A stretch of 64,000 nucleotides of DNA from DATKBT01 sp035546295 (lineage in GTDB: Bacteria > Acidobacteriota > Thermoanaerobaculia > Multivoradales > Multivoraceae), in contig DATKBT010000125.1 in assembly GCA_035546295.1 (NCBI GenBank), positions 372,001-436,000 on the forward strand, in the 5' to 3' direction. A program made the translations under genes and the position numbers. Positions 19,898 through 26,987 of this stretch are shown here, piece after piece; position 1 is the first letter of the stretch; every line of letters begins with the position of its first letter. The notes beneath the pieces were generated by a model that saw only the letters and a program-made list of their open reading frames with translations, searched no databases and was not told the origin of the DNA.

Positions 19898-21063
19898 GGA
19901 TCCTGCTGATCGCCAACACGCTCCCGCCGACCGACCTCTCCGGCGCCGGCGAGCAGGTGCTCCAGCTCCGCTCCGGCCTCGAGGAGGAGGGGCACGAGGT
20001 GCGGATCCTCGGCCGCGGCCGCCACGGAGTCCCCGGTTCGAAGGTGCTGTTCCCGGTGCTTGCGGTGGCTCCCGCCCTGCGCGCGATCCGCCGTTTCCGC
20101 CCGGACGTGGTCCAGGTCCACGAGAGCGACGGCGGGCTGGTGGTGATCGCGGCACGGTTGGCGAGGCGCCTGCTGCCGCCCGCGACCTGGCTGGCTCTGC
20201 AGCAGGTCAGCTACCGGGAGGAGCGACACGCCGTCCGTCCGCTCCGCGACCGCTCGAACGGGCGGGTGCTGGCGCGGCCGACCTGGGCGGAGCGTCGCTT
20301 CAGGTGGCTGCGGACCCCGGTGCAGTCGTTGCTGGGACGCTGGAGCGCGCGGCTCGTCGACTGCGTTTTGGCGCCGAGCCGGGCCACCGCCGAGGAGCTG
20401 CGACGCGACTACGGCGCCCGCGCGACCGCGATCGTGCCCAACGTCACCGGCGCGGTCTCCCCGGCGCCCGGGGACGCCGAATGGAGCGGCGAGCCGGCGG
20501 CGCACGAGGGACCCTACCTGCTGTTCGTGGGGCGGCTGCGCATCCGCAAGGGCGTCGAGGTCCTGCTCCACGCGATCGGCGAGGCTCTCCCCGGGTGCCC
20601 GGACCTCCGCCTGCTGGTGGTGGGCAGCGGCGAGCGAAGCGCGAGCCTGGCGCGGTCGGTGCGGGATCTCGGGCTCGACCGCCACGTCCGGTTGCTGGGC
20701 CGGCGCGACGCCTGGGGCATCGCGGCCCTGCTCCGACGTTGCCGGGCGCTGGTGGTGCCGTCGACGTACGAGGGCATGCCGCTGGTCGTCCTGGAAGCGA
20801 TGGCCGCGGCCGCGCCCGTGATCGCGAGCCGGGTGAGCGGAATCCCCGAGGTCGTGGTCGACGGCGAGACCGGCTGGCTGGTGCCGCCGGAGCGGCCGGG
20901 CGAGCTTGCGGAGGCCCTGCGCCAGGCCTGGCACGAGCCCGAGGAGGCGCGCCGCCGCGGTCGGGCCGGGGCGCAGCGGCTGGAGCGTCGCTATCGTCCG
21001 CCCCACGCCACCCGCGCCTGGCTCGATGCCGTGGCGCGGACCGTCGCCGAGGATCGAGCGTGA
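19894..21063 (+). CDS. GT4-family glycosyltransferase
   Basis: Predicted GT-B glycosyltransferase of 389 residues, starting at GTG 19894, which overlaps the recG stop. The N-terminus RILLIANTLPPTDLSGAGEQ is typical of GT4 enzymes. The C-terminal nucleotide-sugar domain has LLFVGRLRIRKGVEVLLHAI and the E-x7-E-like motif STYEGMPLVVLEAMAAAAPV. Donor and acceptor are unknown and no polysaccharide cluster surrounds it. It is followed by a coupled small membrane protein, which may be its partner. Confidence 0.85.
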   Translation: MRILLIANTLPPTDLSGAGEQVLQLRSGLEEEGHEVRILGRGRHGVPGSKVLFPVLAVAPALRAIRRFRPDVVQVHESDGGLVVIAARLARRLLPPATWLALQQVSYREERHAVRPLRDRSNGRVLARPTWAERRFRWLRTPVQSLLGRWSARLVDCVLAPSRATAEELRRDYGARATAIVPNVTGAVSPAPGDAEWSGEPAAHEGPYLLFVGRLRIRKGVEVLLHAIGEALPGCPDLRLLVVGSGERSASLARSVRDLGLDRHVRLLGRRDAWGIAALLRRCRALVVPSTYEGMPLVVLEAMAAAAPVIASRVSGIPEVVVDGETGWLVPPERPGELAEALRQAWHEPEEARRRGRAGAQRLERRYRPPHATRAWLDAVARTVAEDRA

Positions 21064-21524
21064 ACGCGCTCCAGCAGACCCGCCTGATCGTCGGATTCGG
21101 CTTCCTGGCTGCCCTCGGGGGTCTCGTCGCCGCGGTCCTGGGCCGTGCCATCGAGCCGCCTGCGGTGAGCGACGCGGCTGCCGTCCACGTGATGTGGGCG
21201 CTGGTCGCCGGGCTCGGTCAGCTCCTGGCCCAGTGTTGGATCGCGCTCTTCGGCTGGGGCACCCTGCGCCTGCTCGCGCGTCGGGGGCGCCGTGTGCCGG
21301 CGGGGCGGCGCGCCGTGCTGCTCGGCGTTCCACTGGGGGTCGTCGTGCTGATCGCGGTGGCGATCTGGATCGGTATCCAGGGCTACACCTCGGGGCGTCC
21401 GGCTCCACTGCACGCGGCGGTCGGTTGGGGGACCGCGGTCGCCTGCCTGGTGGCGCTCGCCGTCGAGTGGCGAGCGCTCGAGACGACCGAGCGGGCGGTG
21501 GCGCAGGCGGATCGAGAGGCCTGA
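21060..21524 (+). CDS. four-helix membrane protein of unknown function
   Basis: I do not recognise this 154-residue protein. It starts at GTG 21060, overlapping the glycosyltransferase stop (GTGA), so the two are coupled. Four hydrophobic segments are visible (about residues 8-28, 40-66, 82-110 and 118-138), with a short charged C-terminus. A role beside the glycosyltransferase is inference from gene order only. Confidence 0.65.
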   Translation: MNALQQTRLIVGFGFLAALGGLVAAVLGRAIEPPAVSDAAAVHVMWALVAGLGQLLAQCWIALFGWGTLRLLARRGRRVPAGRRAVLLGVPLGVVVLIAVAIWIGIQGYTSGRPAPLHAAVGWGTAVACLVALAVEWRALETTERAVAQADREA

Positions 21525-21728
21525 GCCACCGACGCAGCAGAGGGCCTGCTGTTCGCTATCATCTGCGGCGTAGGTCGAGCCTCTCCCCTGGGCGTGCGGC
21601 GGCTCGTCCCAGACCGGTCGAGCCCCGCCGACGCCTTCCCAGACTCGTAGGGGCGCGGCGCAGGCGGACCGCGGTGCGCTCCAGAGCGAGCAGCCGTTAC
21701 CCGGCGGAACCCCCGCCCTCACCCTGGC

Positions 21729-22604
21729 ATGAACGAAACCGGCGAAGAGCAGACGGGCACGGCGGTCGACGCGGAGAAGCCCGATCCCCGGCCGGACGAG
21801 CCGGTGCTGGAGGAGTTCCGCAAGACCCATCGCGGGCTGTTGCCGGAGTCCTGGCGGGTTCGGCTGCCGGCCTTCGAGGGCCCGCTCGACCTCCTCCTGC
21901 ACCTGATCCGCATCAACCGAGTCGAGATCACCGACATCCCGGTGTCGCTGATCTGCGATCAGTACCACGAGTACCTGGCGCTGATGGACGAGCTGGATCT
22001 CGACATCGCGGGGGAGTACGTGTACGAGGCCGCGCTCCTGATCCAGCTCAAGTCCCGCCTGCTGCTGCCGCAGCCGAAGGTGGAGGAGGGGGAGGAGCCG
22101 CCGGAGGACCCGCGTGAAGAGCTGGTGCGACGCCTGCTCGAGTATCAGCGGATCAAGGAGGCGGCCCAGACCCTCGCCGAGGTCGACGCGGTGCGCCGCG
22201 GCCTCTGGACGCGGGTCCAGCAGCCGCTGCCCGGCGGCGAGGGCTCCGAGGAGATGGAGCTCGGCGATCTGTCGCTGTACGACCTGCTCGCCGTGTTCCG
22301 CGGAGTGCTCGAACGCTACGACCGCGAGCATCCCGAGCCGATGGTCCTGCGCGCCGAGACCTACTCGATCCGCGAGCAGATCGAGCGGCTGCTCGAGCGG
22401 TTGCGGGCCAACCGCCCGCTCTCGCTGCTCGACGACCTGCTCGCCCTGTCCTGTCGCGCCGAGGCGATCGCGGCCTTTCTCGCCATGCTCGAGCTCGGCC
22501 GCCTCGAGCTGATCCGTCTGCGCGCGCTCGACAGCGGTGACATCCTGCTGATCCGCACCGAGCGCGAGCTGATGGCGACCGATCTCGAGAGCATTCACGG
22601 ATGA
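21729..22604 (+). CDS. scpA: segregation and condensation protein A
   Basis: Kleisin subunit that bridges SMC heads with ScpB. The 291 residues begin with an acidic, non-conserved head of about 40 residues, then the hallmark FEGPLDLLLHLIRINRVEI at about 57-75 and the kleisin N-domain (DQYHEYLALMDELDLDIAGE, LLIQLKSRLLLP). The C-terminal winged-helix part is present (DLLALSCRAEAIAAFLAMLE). A TATCAT -10-like box lies at 21557-21562. The stop overlaps scpB by four bases. smc is not in the window. Confidence 0.93.
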   Translation: MNETGEEQTGTAVDAEKPDPRPDEPVLEEFRKTHRGLLPESWRVRLPAFEGPLDLLLHLIRINRVEITDIPVSLICDQYHEYLALMDELDLDIAGEYVYEAALLIQLKSRLLLPQPKVEEGEEPPEDPREELVRRLLEYQRIKEAAQTLAEVDAVRRGLWTRVQQPLPGGEGSEEMELGDLSLYDLLAVFRGVLERYDREHPEPMVLRAETYSIREQIERLLERLRANRPLSLLDDLLALSCRAEAIAAFLAMLELGRLELIRLRALDSGDILLIRTERELMATDLESIHG

Positions 22605-23353
22605 CGCTGCCGGCGGCGGATCCGGAGGCCCTGCAGCTCGACGCCGCGGTCGAGGCGATCCTCTTCGTCACCGCCGAGCCGGTGCCGGTGGAGCGGATCC
22701 TCGAGGCCTTCACCGCCGGCGAGCGCGAGGCGGCGCAGGCCGCGATCGACCGCGTGCTCAGTCGCTACCGAGTCTCCCCGGACGAGCAGCCGGGGCGCGG
22801 CGTGGTCCTCGACGAGGTCGCCGGCGGCGTGCGCCTGGTCACGCGGCCGGATCTCCACGGCTACCTCAAGAAGTTCTTCGAGAGCACCGAGGGCTCGCGG
22901 CTGTCGCTCGCGGCGCTCGAGACGTTGGCGATCGTCGCCTACCGGCAGCCGATCACGGCGCCCGAGATCCAGGATCTGCGCGGCCGGAACTCGGCGGGCG
23001 TCCTCAAGACGCTGCTCGAGCGGCGTCTGGCGCGGATCTCGGGTCGCAAGGACGTGGTGGGGCGCCCCTTCCTCTACTCGACGACCCGGGACTTCCTCCT
23101 CCATTTCGGCCTGCGCTCGATCGAGGAGCTGCCGCCGCTCGAGGAGTTCGAGGAGAGCTATCTGGGGGGCGGCGACTTCTCGGAGGAGGCGGGAGGCAAG
23201 CCGGCCGACCGGGAAGAGGAGGTCCTCCAGCAGCTCGCTCTCGTCGACGACGCCGACGACGACGCCGACGACGATGTCGAGGCCGGCGAGGATGCCGAGG
23301 CCCGTGAAGATCCCGGTGACCCGGAGGATCCGGAGGAGGACCCCCAGCCATGA
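22601..23353 (+). CDS. scpB: segregation and condensation protein B
   Basis: Winged-helix partner of ScpA in the SMC complex. The 250 residues start at an ATG overlapping scpA. Landmarks are EAILFVTAEPVPVERILEAF near the N-terminus and LETLAIVAYRQPITAPEIQ (about 107-125), followed by RKDVVGRPFLYSTTRDFLLH. The last 50 residues are an extreme Asp/Glu tail not present in most ScpB proteins. The stop overlaps the next start (ATGA). Confidence 0.93.
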   Translation: MTLPAADPEALQLDAAVEAILFVTAEPVPVERILEAFTAGEREAAQAAIDRVLSRYRVSPDEQPGRGVVLDEVAGGVRLVTRPDLHGYLKKFFESTEGSRLSLAALETLAIVAYRQPITAPEIQDLRGRNSAGVLKTLLERRLARISGRKDVVGRPFLYSTTRDFLLHFGLRSIEELPPLEEFEESYLGGGDFSEEAGGKPADREEEVLQQLALVDDADDDADDDVEAGEDAEAREDPGDPEDPEEDPQP

Positions 23354-24192
23354 GCGCCGGACCGAGCGATCGGGGGGGCGACCGCCTGCAGAAGGTGCTG
23401 GCCCGCGCCGGCATCGCCTCTCGCCGCGCCGCCGAGGACCTGATCCGGGAAGGACGGGTGACGATCAACGGCCGCCCGGCGGAGCTCGGCGATCGCGTGC
23501 ATCCGGGCAGCGACGCCGTGAAGGTCGACGGCCGGCTGGTGCGGCCGCGTGAGCGGCATCGCTACCTGGTGCTCAACAAGCCGGCCGGGTGCGTGACGAC
23601 CGTCTCCGATCCGGAGGGGCGTGACACCGTTCTCGACCTGGTCCCGCCTGCCCTGCGGCGCGCGCTGTTCCCGGTGGGGCGCCTCGACTACCACAGCGAA
23701 GGGCTGCTGCTGCTGACCACCGACGGCGAGTTCGCCGAGGCGGTCAGCCACCCCCGCCACGGCTGCAGGAAGAGCTACGAGGTGAAGGTCAAGGGCGAGC
23801 CGAGCGAGGATCAGCTCGAGCGGCTGCGCGAGGGGATCACGATCGAGGGCCGGCGCACCGCTCCCGCCAAGATCCGGCGCCGGACCGGAGTGGTCGGCCG
23901 CCACGGACGCCGGAGCAGCGCGAACACCTGGTGGGTGGTCGAGCTGGCGGAGGGCCGGACCCGGCAGATCCGCGAGATGTTCCGCAAGATCGGTCACCCG
24001 GTCCAGCGGCTGAGACGGGTGGCGATCGGCCCCCTCCGCGATCGCACCATTCCGCTCGGCACCTACCGAGAGCTCACCGAGGAGGAGGTCGCGGCCCTCG
24101 GCCACAAGGGAGCGGCCTCTCGGCGCGATCAACCTTCGAGGCGCGGGGCCAGGAGCCGTCCGAGGCGCGGCCGGGCGGGCGACTCGCGTTGA
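23350..24192 (+). CDS. rluB: RluB/RsuA-family pseudouridine synthase
   Basis: Isomerises a uridine in 23S (or 16S) rRNA. The 280 residues carry an N-terminal S4 domain (RLQKVLARAGIASRRAAEDL, about 12-60) and the catalytic motif GRLDYHSEGLLLLTTDGEF with Asp near residue 113. The basic C-terminal tail is Arg-rich. Gene order scpA-scpB-rluB-cmk is widely conserved and supports RluB rather than RsuA. The exact target uridine is inferred from the family. Confidence 0.88.
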   Translation: MSAGPSDRGGDRLQKVLARAGIASRRAAEDLIREGRVTINGRPAELGDRVHPGSDAVKVDGRLVRPRERHRYLVLNKPAGCVTTVSDPEGRDTVLDLVPPALRRALFPVGRLDYHSEGLLLLTTDGEFAEAVSHPRHGCRKSYEVKVKGEPSEDQLERLREGITIEGRRTAPAKIRRRTGVVGRHGRRSSANTWWVVELAEGRTRQIREMFRKIGHPVQRLRRVAIGPLRDRTIPLGTYRELTEEEVAALGHKGAASRRDQPSRRGARSRPRRGRAGDSR

Positions 24193-24872
24193 GCCGCTCG
24201 CTGCCCGTGGTGGCGATCGACGGGCCGGCAGGTGTGGGCAAGAGCACCACCGCGCGTGCGCTGGCGGAGCGGCTCGGCCTTCCGTACCTCGACACCGGCG
24301 CGATGTACCGCTGCCTGGCGCTCGACGCCCTGCGCCGGGGAGTGGACCTCGAGGATCGCGGCGCGGTCGAAGCATCGGCGAAGCGCGCCGCGCTGGAGCT
24401 CCGCTACGAGGACGGCCGGGTCGAGCTGGTCCTCGACGGGGTGTCGGTTGGAGCCGAGATCCGAAGCTCGGAGGTGGCGCAGGCCACCTCGCGGATCTCG
24501 GCCTATCCGGGGGTCCGGCGCCGCATGGTCGAGCTGCAGCGGAGCTTCGGGGAGCGATACGGGGGTGTGATCGAGGGCCGGGACATCGGCTCGGTGGTGT
24601 TTCCGCAGACGCCCCACAAGTTCTTCCTGGACGCCGATCTGGCGGTGCGCGCCGAGCGACGTCACAAGGAGCTGGTGGCGCGCGGCGAGAGGCGCGCCGA
24701 GGCTCAGGTCGCGGCCGAGCTCGAGCTCCGCGACCTCCGCGACCGCCAGCGGGTCGAGGCGCCGCTGGTTCAGTGTTCCGATCATGTGCGGATCGACACC
24801 GGGGGGCTGCGCCCGAACGAAGTCGTCGAGCGGATCGCGCGCGCGGTCGAGGCCGGTGCCGGGCACTGCTGA
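24189..24872 (+). CDS. cmk: (d)CMP kinase
   Basis: Phosphorylates CMP and dCMP. The start is TTG 24189, overlapping the rluB stop (TTGA), giving 227 residues. The P-loop IDGPAGVGKSTTARALAERL is at about residues 9-28, followed by YLDTGAMYRCLALDAL. The region IEGRDIGSVVFP matches the family GRDIGTVVFP motif. It ends the condensation operon; the inverted-repeat element starts 23 bases later. Confidence 0.94.
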   Translation: MSRSLPVVAIDGPAGVGKSTTARALAERLGLPYLDTGAMYRCLALDALRRGVDLEDRGAVEASAKRAALELRYEDGRVELVLDGVSVGAEIRSSEVAQATSRISAYPGVRRRMVELQRSFGERYGGVIEGRDIGSVVFPQTPHKFFLDADLAVRAERRHKELVARGERRAEAQVAAELELRDLRDRQRVEAPLVQCSDHVRIDTGGLRPNEVVERIARAVEAGAGHC

Positions 24873-24894
24873 GAATCGGCCGCGAAGGTAGGAT

Positions 24895-25183
24895 CTAGGA
24901 GCCCGTGGTGAAACTCAGCACGCCCGCACGACAAGGCCTTTCCGCTCCGCCGGAGGCCGAGAAGCCCCTCACACGACCGGTGGTCGTCGCCAGGTCTCGA
25001 GCGGCTTCCCGCCACCGGCTGCGCTCCAAGTCCTTGTCGACCTTCGGCTTGCGGCGGCGCGGGCCCATCTGCTGCGTTGAACCTCCTCGCCGATGTCCCC
25101 GCATCGCCTGCGTCGGTACGCCTTGCATCTGGACCCACGGCGCTCGCAATGCGGGCATCCTGACTTTCACCACGGGCTCCTAG
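24895..25183. mobile_element. 289-bp MITE-like inverted-repeat element
   Basis: Both ends are CTAGGAGCCCGTGGTGAAA, 19 bases perfectly inverted (24895-24913 and 25165-25183); similarity continues imperfectly for about 38 bases. The outer CTAG may be a palindromic target duplication or part of the repeat. No transposase is present, but each strand has a 92-codon open frame running from a GTG in one end to the TAG in the other. The element lies between AAGGTAGGA (24884-24892) and the GTG start at 25185 of the next gene. Likely a non-autonomous element mobilised by a transposase elsewhere; the family is not identified. Confidence 0.75.
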
Positions 25184-25184
25184 C

Positions 25185-26987
25185 GTGCTCCAGCTCGTGG
25201 CCTATCTCCCGCACGAAGTCCAGCGCTTCCCGCTGCTGGGAGGACGGATGGTATTGGGGAGCGCGCCGGATTGCGACATCCGGCTGCCGTTCGGCGACGT
25301 CGCCGAGCACCACGCCCTGCTCGAACGACTCGACGACGCGGTCAGGATCGAGAGTGTCAGCACGCGCCACCCTCTGATCGTGAACGGCGAGAGCACCCGC
25401 TCGGCGGCGCTCGACGTCCTCGACGAGATCCAGGTCGGCAAGGTGACGCTGCTGCTCGAGGATCCGCTCGCGTCGCTCGAGCCCGAGGGGTCCGCCGACG
25501 AGATCGGTGAGCCGGTGAGCGATTCCCGCCCGCCCGCCGGGCGACAGGGTTTCCTGTCTCACCTTTCGCGCCTCAGCAGCTGGGTGGTCGAGGACACCGC
25601 CAGCCGCGGAAGCCTCGAGACCATCCTTCTCGCCCTGCTCGAGGATCTCGGCGGCGGCTGCTGCTTCCTGTTCCAGGGGGACCTCCAGGGCGAGCTGGCG
25701 GTGCGCCTGGCGGTCACCGACGACCCGGCCTGGCTCTCAGAGATGGAGCACGTCCTCGAGGTGCTGCGCGCCGACGTCCACCCTCGGCCGGAGCGCTCGA
25801 TCGGTCACCTGGTGCACACGGTTCGCGGCACCGAGTGCTGGATCTGCTACCGCTTCTCCAGGGCCCTCGAGCGCAGCTACTCGATGATCTTCGTCCTGGA
25901 CGACCCGACCGCCGAGGACTGGTCCCTCGAGCTGGGGCTGGCGACCGCGGCGGACCTCATCGTCATGGGCCTGATCCACCACGTCGGGCGCTACGAGCCG
26001 ATCCTGCCGGGGCACGCCGGGCAGCGCGGACTGACGCTCGCCCCTGGCCTGATCATCGGTCCTTCCGCCGCCGCTCAGCGCCTCACCGACCAGCTCCAGG
26101 CAGTTTGCGAGTCGAGCAGCCACACCCAGCTGGTCGGAGAGGAGGGATCGGGGCGGACCCTGGCGGCGAGGACGATCCATCTCTCGAGCCACCGAAAAGA
26201 GGACCGGTTCGTCGAGGTGAGCTGTCTCGGGGCGGACTCCCGGCGGCTCGAGGCGGAGCTGTTCGGCGCCGAGGTGAAGGGGAAGAAGGGTCCGGTTCGG
26301 CGCGAGGGCAAGATCGCGATGGCGTCGGGGGGCAGCCTGCTGATCGAGTCGATCGACAGCCTCGACCTCGCGCTCCAGGCCCGGTTGATGAGAGTCCTGC
26401 GGACCGGCACGCTGGTCGGGCCGGGGGACGGCGAGGTCACCGAGGTCGACCTCCGAATTCTGTCGGCGACGCCCGAGCCGCTGGTGGCGGCCGTGGCGGC
26501 GGGGCGCCTGCGCGCGGACCTGGCCCATCGGCTGAGCCAGCTCACCGTGGCCGTTCCGCCGCTGCGCGAGCGTCTCGAGGACCTTCCGATCCTGGTCCAG
26601 ACGTACGTGAACCGCTTCTCGCACGAGGCTGGGAAGCGGGTCCGCGGGATCACGGTGAAGGCGCTGTCGGCCCTCAGCACCTACCCCTTCCCCGGCAACC
26701 TGCGGGAGCTCGAGAACGCGATCCGGCAGATGGTCTACCTCGCGCGCGAAGAGGCGCCGCTCGACGTGGATCTCCTGCCGCCCGAGATCCGCAGCGCTTC
26801 GTTCTCGGGCGACTCGAGGTCCAACGCGGGCTCCGACCTCGACCTGGGCAACCTGGTGGCGAGCGTCGAGCGCGCCAGCATCCGCGAGGCGCTGCGCCGG
26901 ACCGAGGGCAACAAGTCGCGAGCGGCGAAGCTGCTGGGGCTCTCCCGTAACGGGCTCGCCCAGAAGATGACGCGCTATCGAATGTGA
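25185..26987 (+). CDS. FHA/GAF-like/AAA+/Fis-HTH regulator lacking GAFTGA
   Basis: A 600-residue protein laid out like a bacterial enhancer-binding protein. Residues 1-90 are an FHA domain (GGRMVLGSAPDCDIRLPFGD), about 130-265 a GAF-like sensor, about 285-525 an AAA+ domain and 560-600 a Fis-type HTH (NKSRAAKLLGLSRNGLAQKM). The AAA+ part is unusual: Walker A reads GEEGSGRT with Arg324 in place of Lys, Walker B reads LLIESID with Glu388-Ser389 in place of Asp-Glu, and the GAFTGA loop is KGKKGP (365-370). It is therefore unlikely to remodel sigma-54 polymerase. The GTG start has no ribosome site beside it because of the element just upstream. The stop overlaps the kinase start (GTGA). Confidence 0.85.
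   Translation: MLQLVAYLPHEVQRFPLLGGRMVLGSAPDCDIRLPFGDVAEHHALLERLDDAVRIESVSTRHPLIVNGESTRSAALDVLDEIQVGKVTLLLEDPLASLEPEGSADEIGEPVSDSRPPAGRQGFLSHLSRLSSWVVEDTASRGSLETILLALLEDLGGGCCFLFQGDLQGELAVRLAVTDDPAWLSEMEHVLEVLRADVHPRPERSIGHLVHTVRGTECWICYRFSRALERSYSMIFVLDDPTAEDWSLELGLATAADLIVMGLIHHVGRYEPILPGHAGQRGLTLAPGLIIGPSAAAQRLTDQLQAVCESSSHTQLVGEEGSGRTLAARTIHLSSHRKEDRFVEVSCLGADSRRLEAELFGAEVKGKKGPVRREGKIAMASGGSLLIESIDSLDLALQARLMRVLRTGTLVGPGDGEVTEVDLRILSATPEPLVAAVAAGRLRADLAHRLSQLTVAVPPLRERLEDLPILVQTYVNRFSHEAGKRVRGITVKALSALSTYPFPGNLRELENAIRQMVYLAREEAPLDVDLLPPEIRSASFSGDSRSNAGSDLDLGNLVASVERASIREALRRTEGNKSRAAKLLGLSRNGLAQKMTRYRM

Noticed and set aside
24905..25183. The 92-codon frames in the element as ordinary genes
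   Set aside because: They exist on both strands, start and stop inside the terminal repeats and show no domain. Recorded as a property of the element instead.
25185..26987. Annotation as a sigma-54-dependent activator
   Set aside because: GAFTGA is missing and both Walker motifs are altered, so the central activity of that class is not supported.
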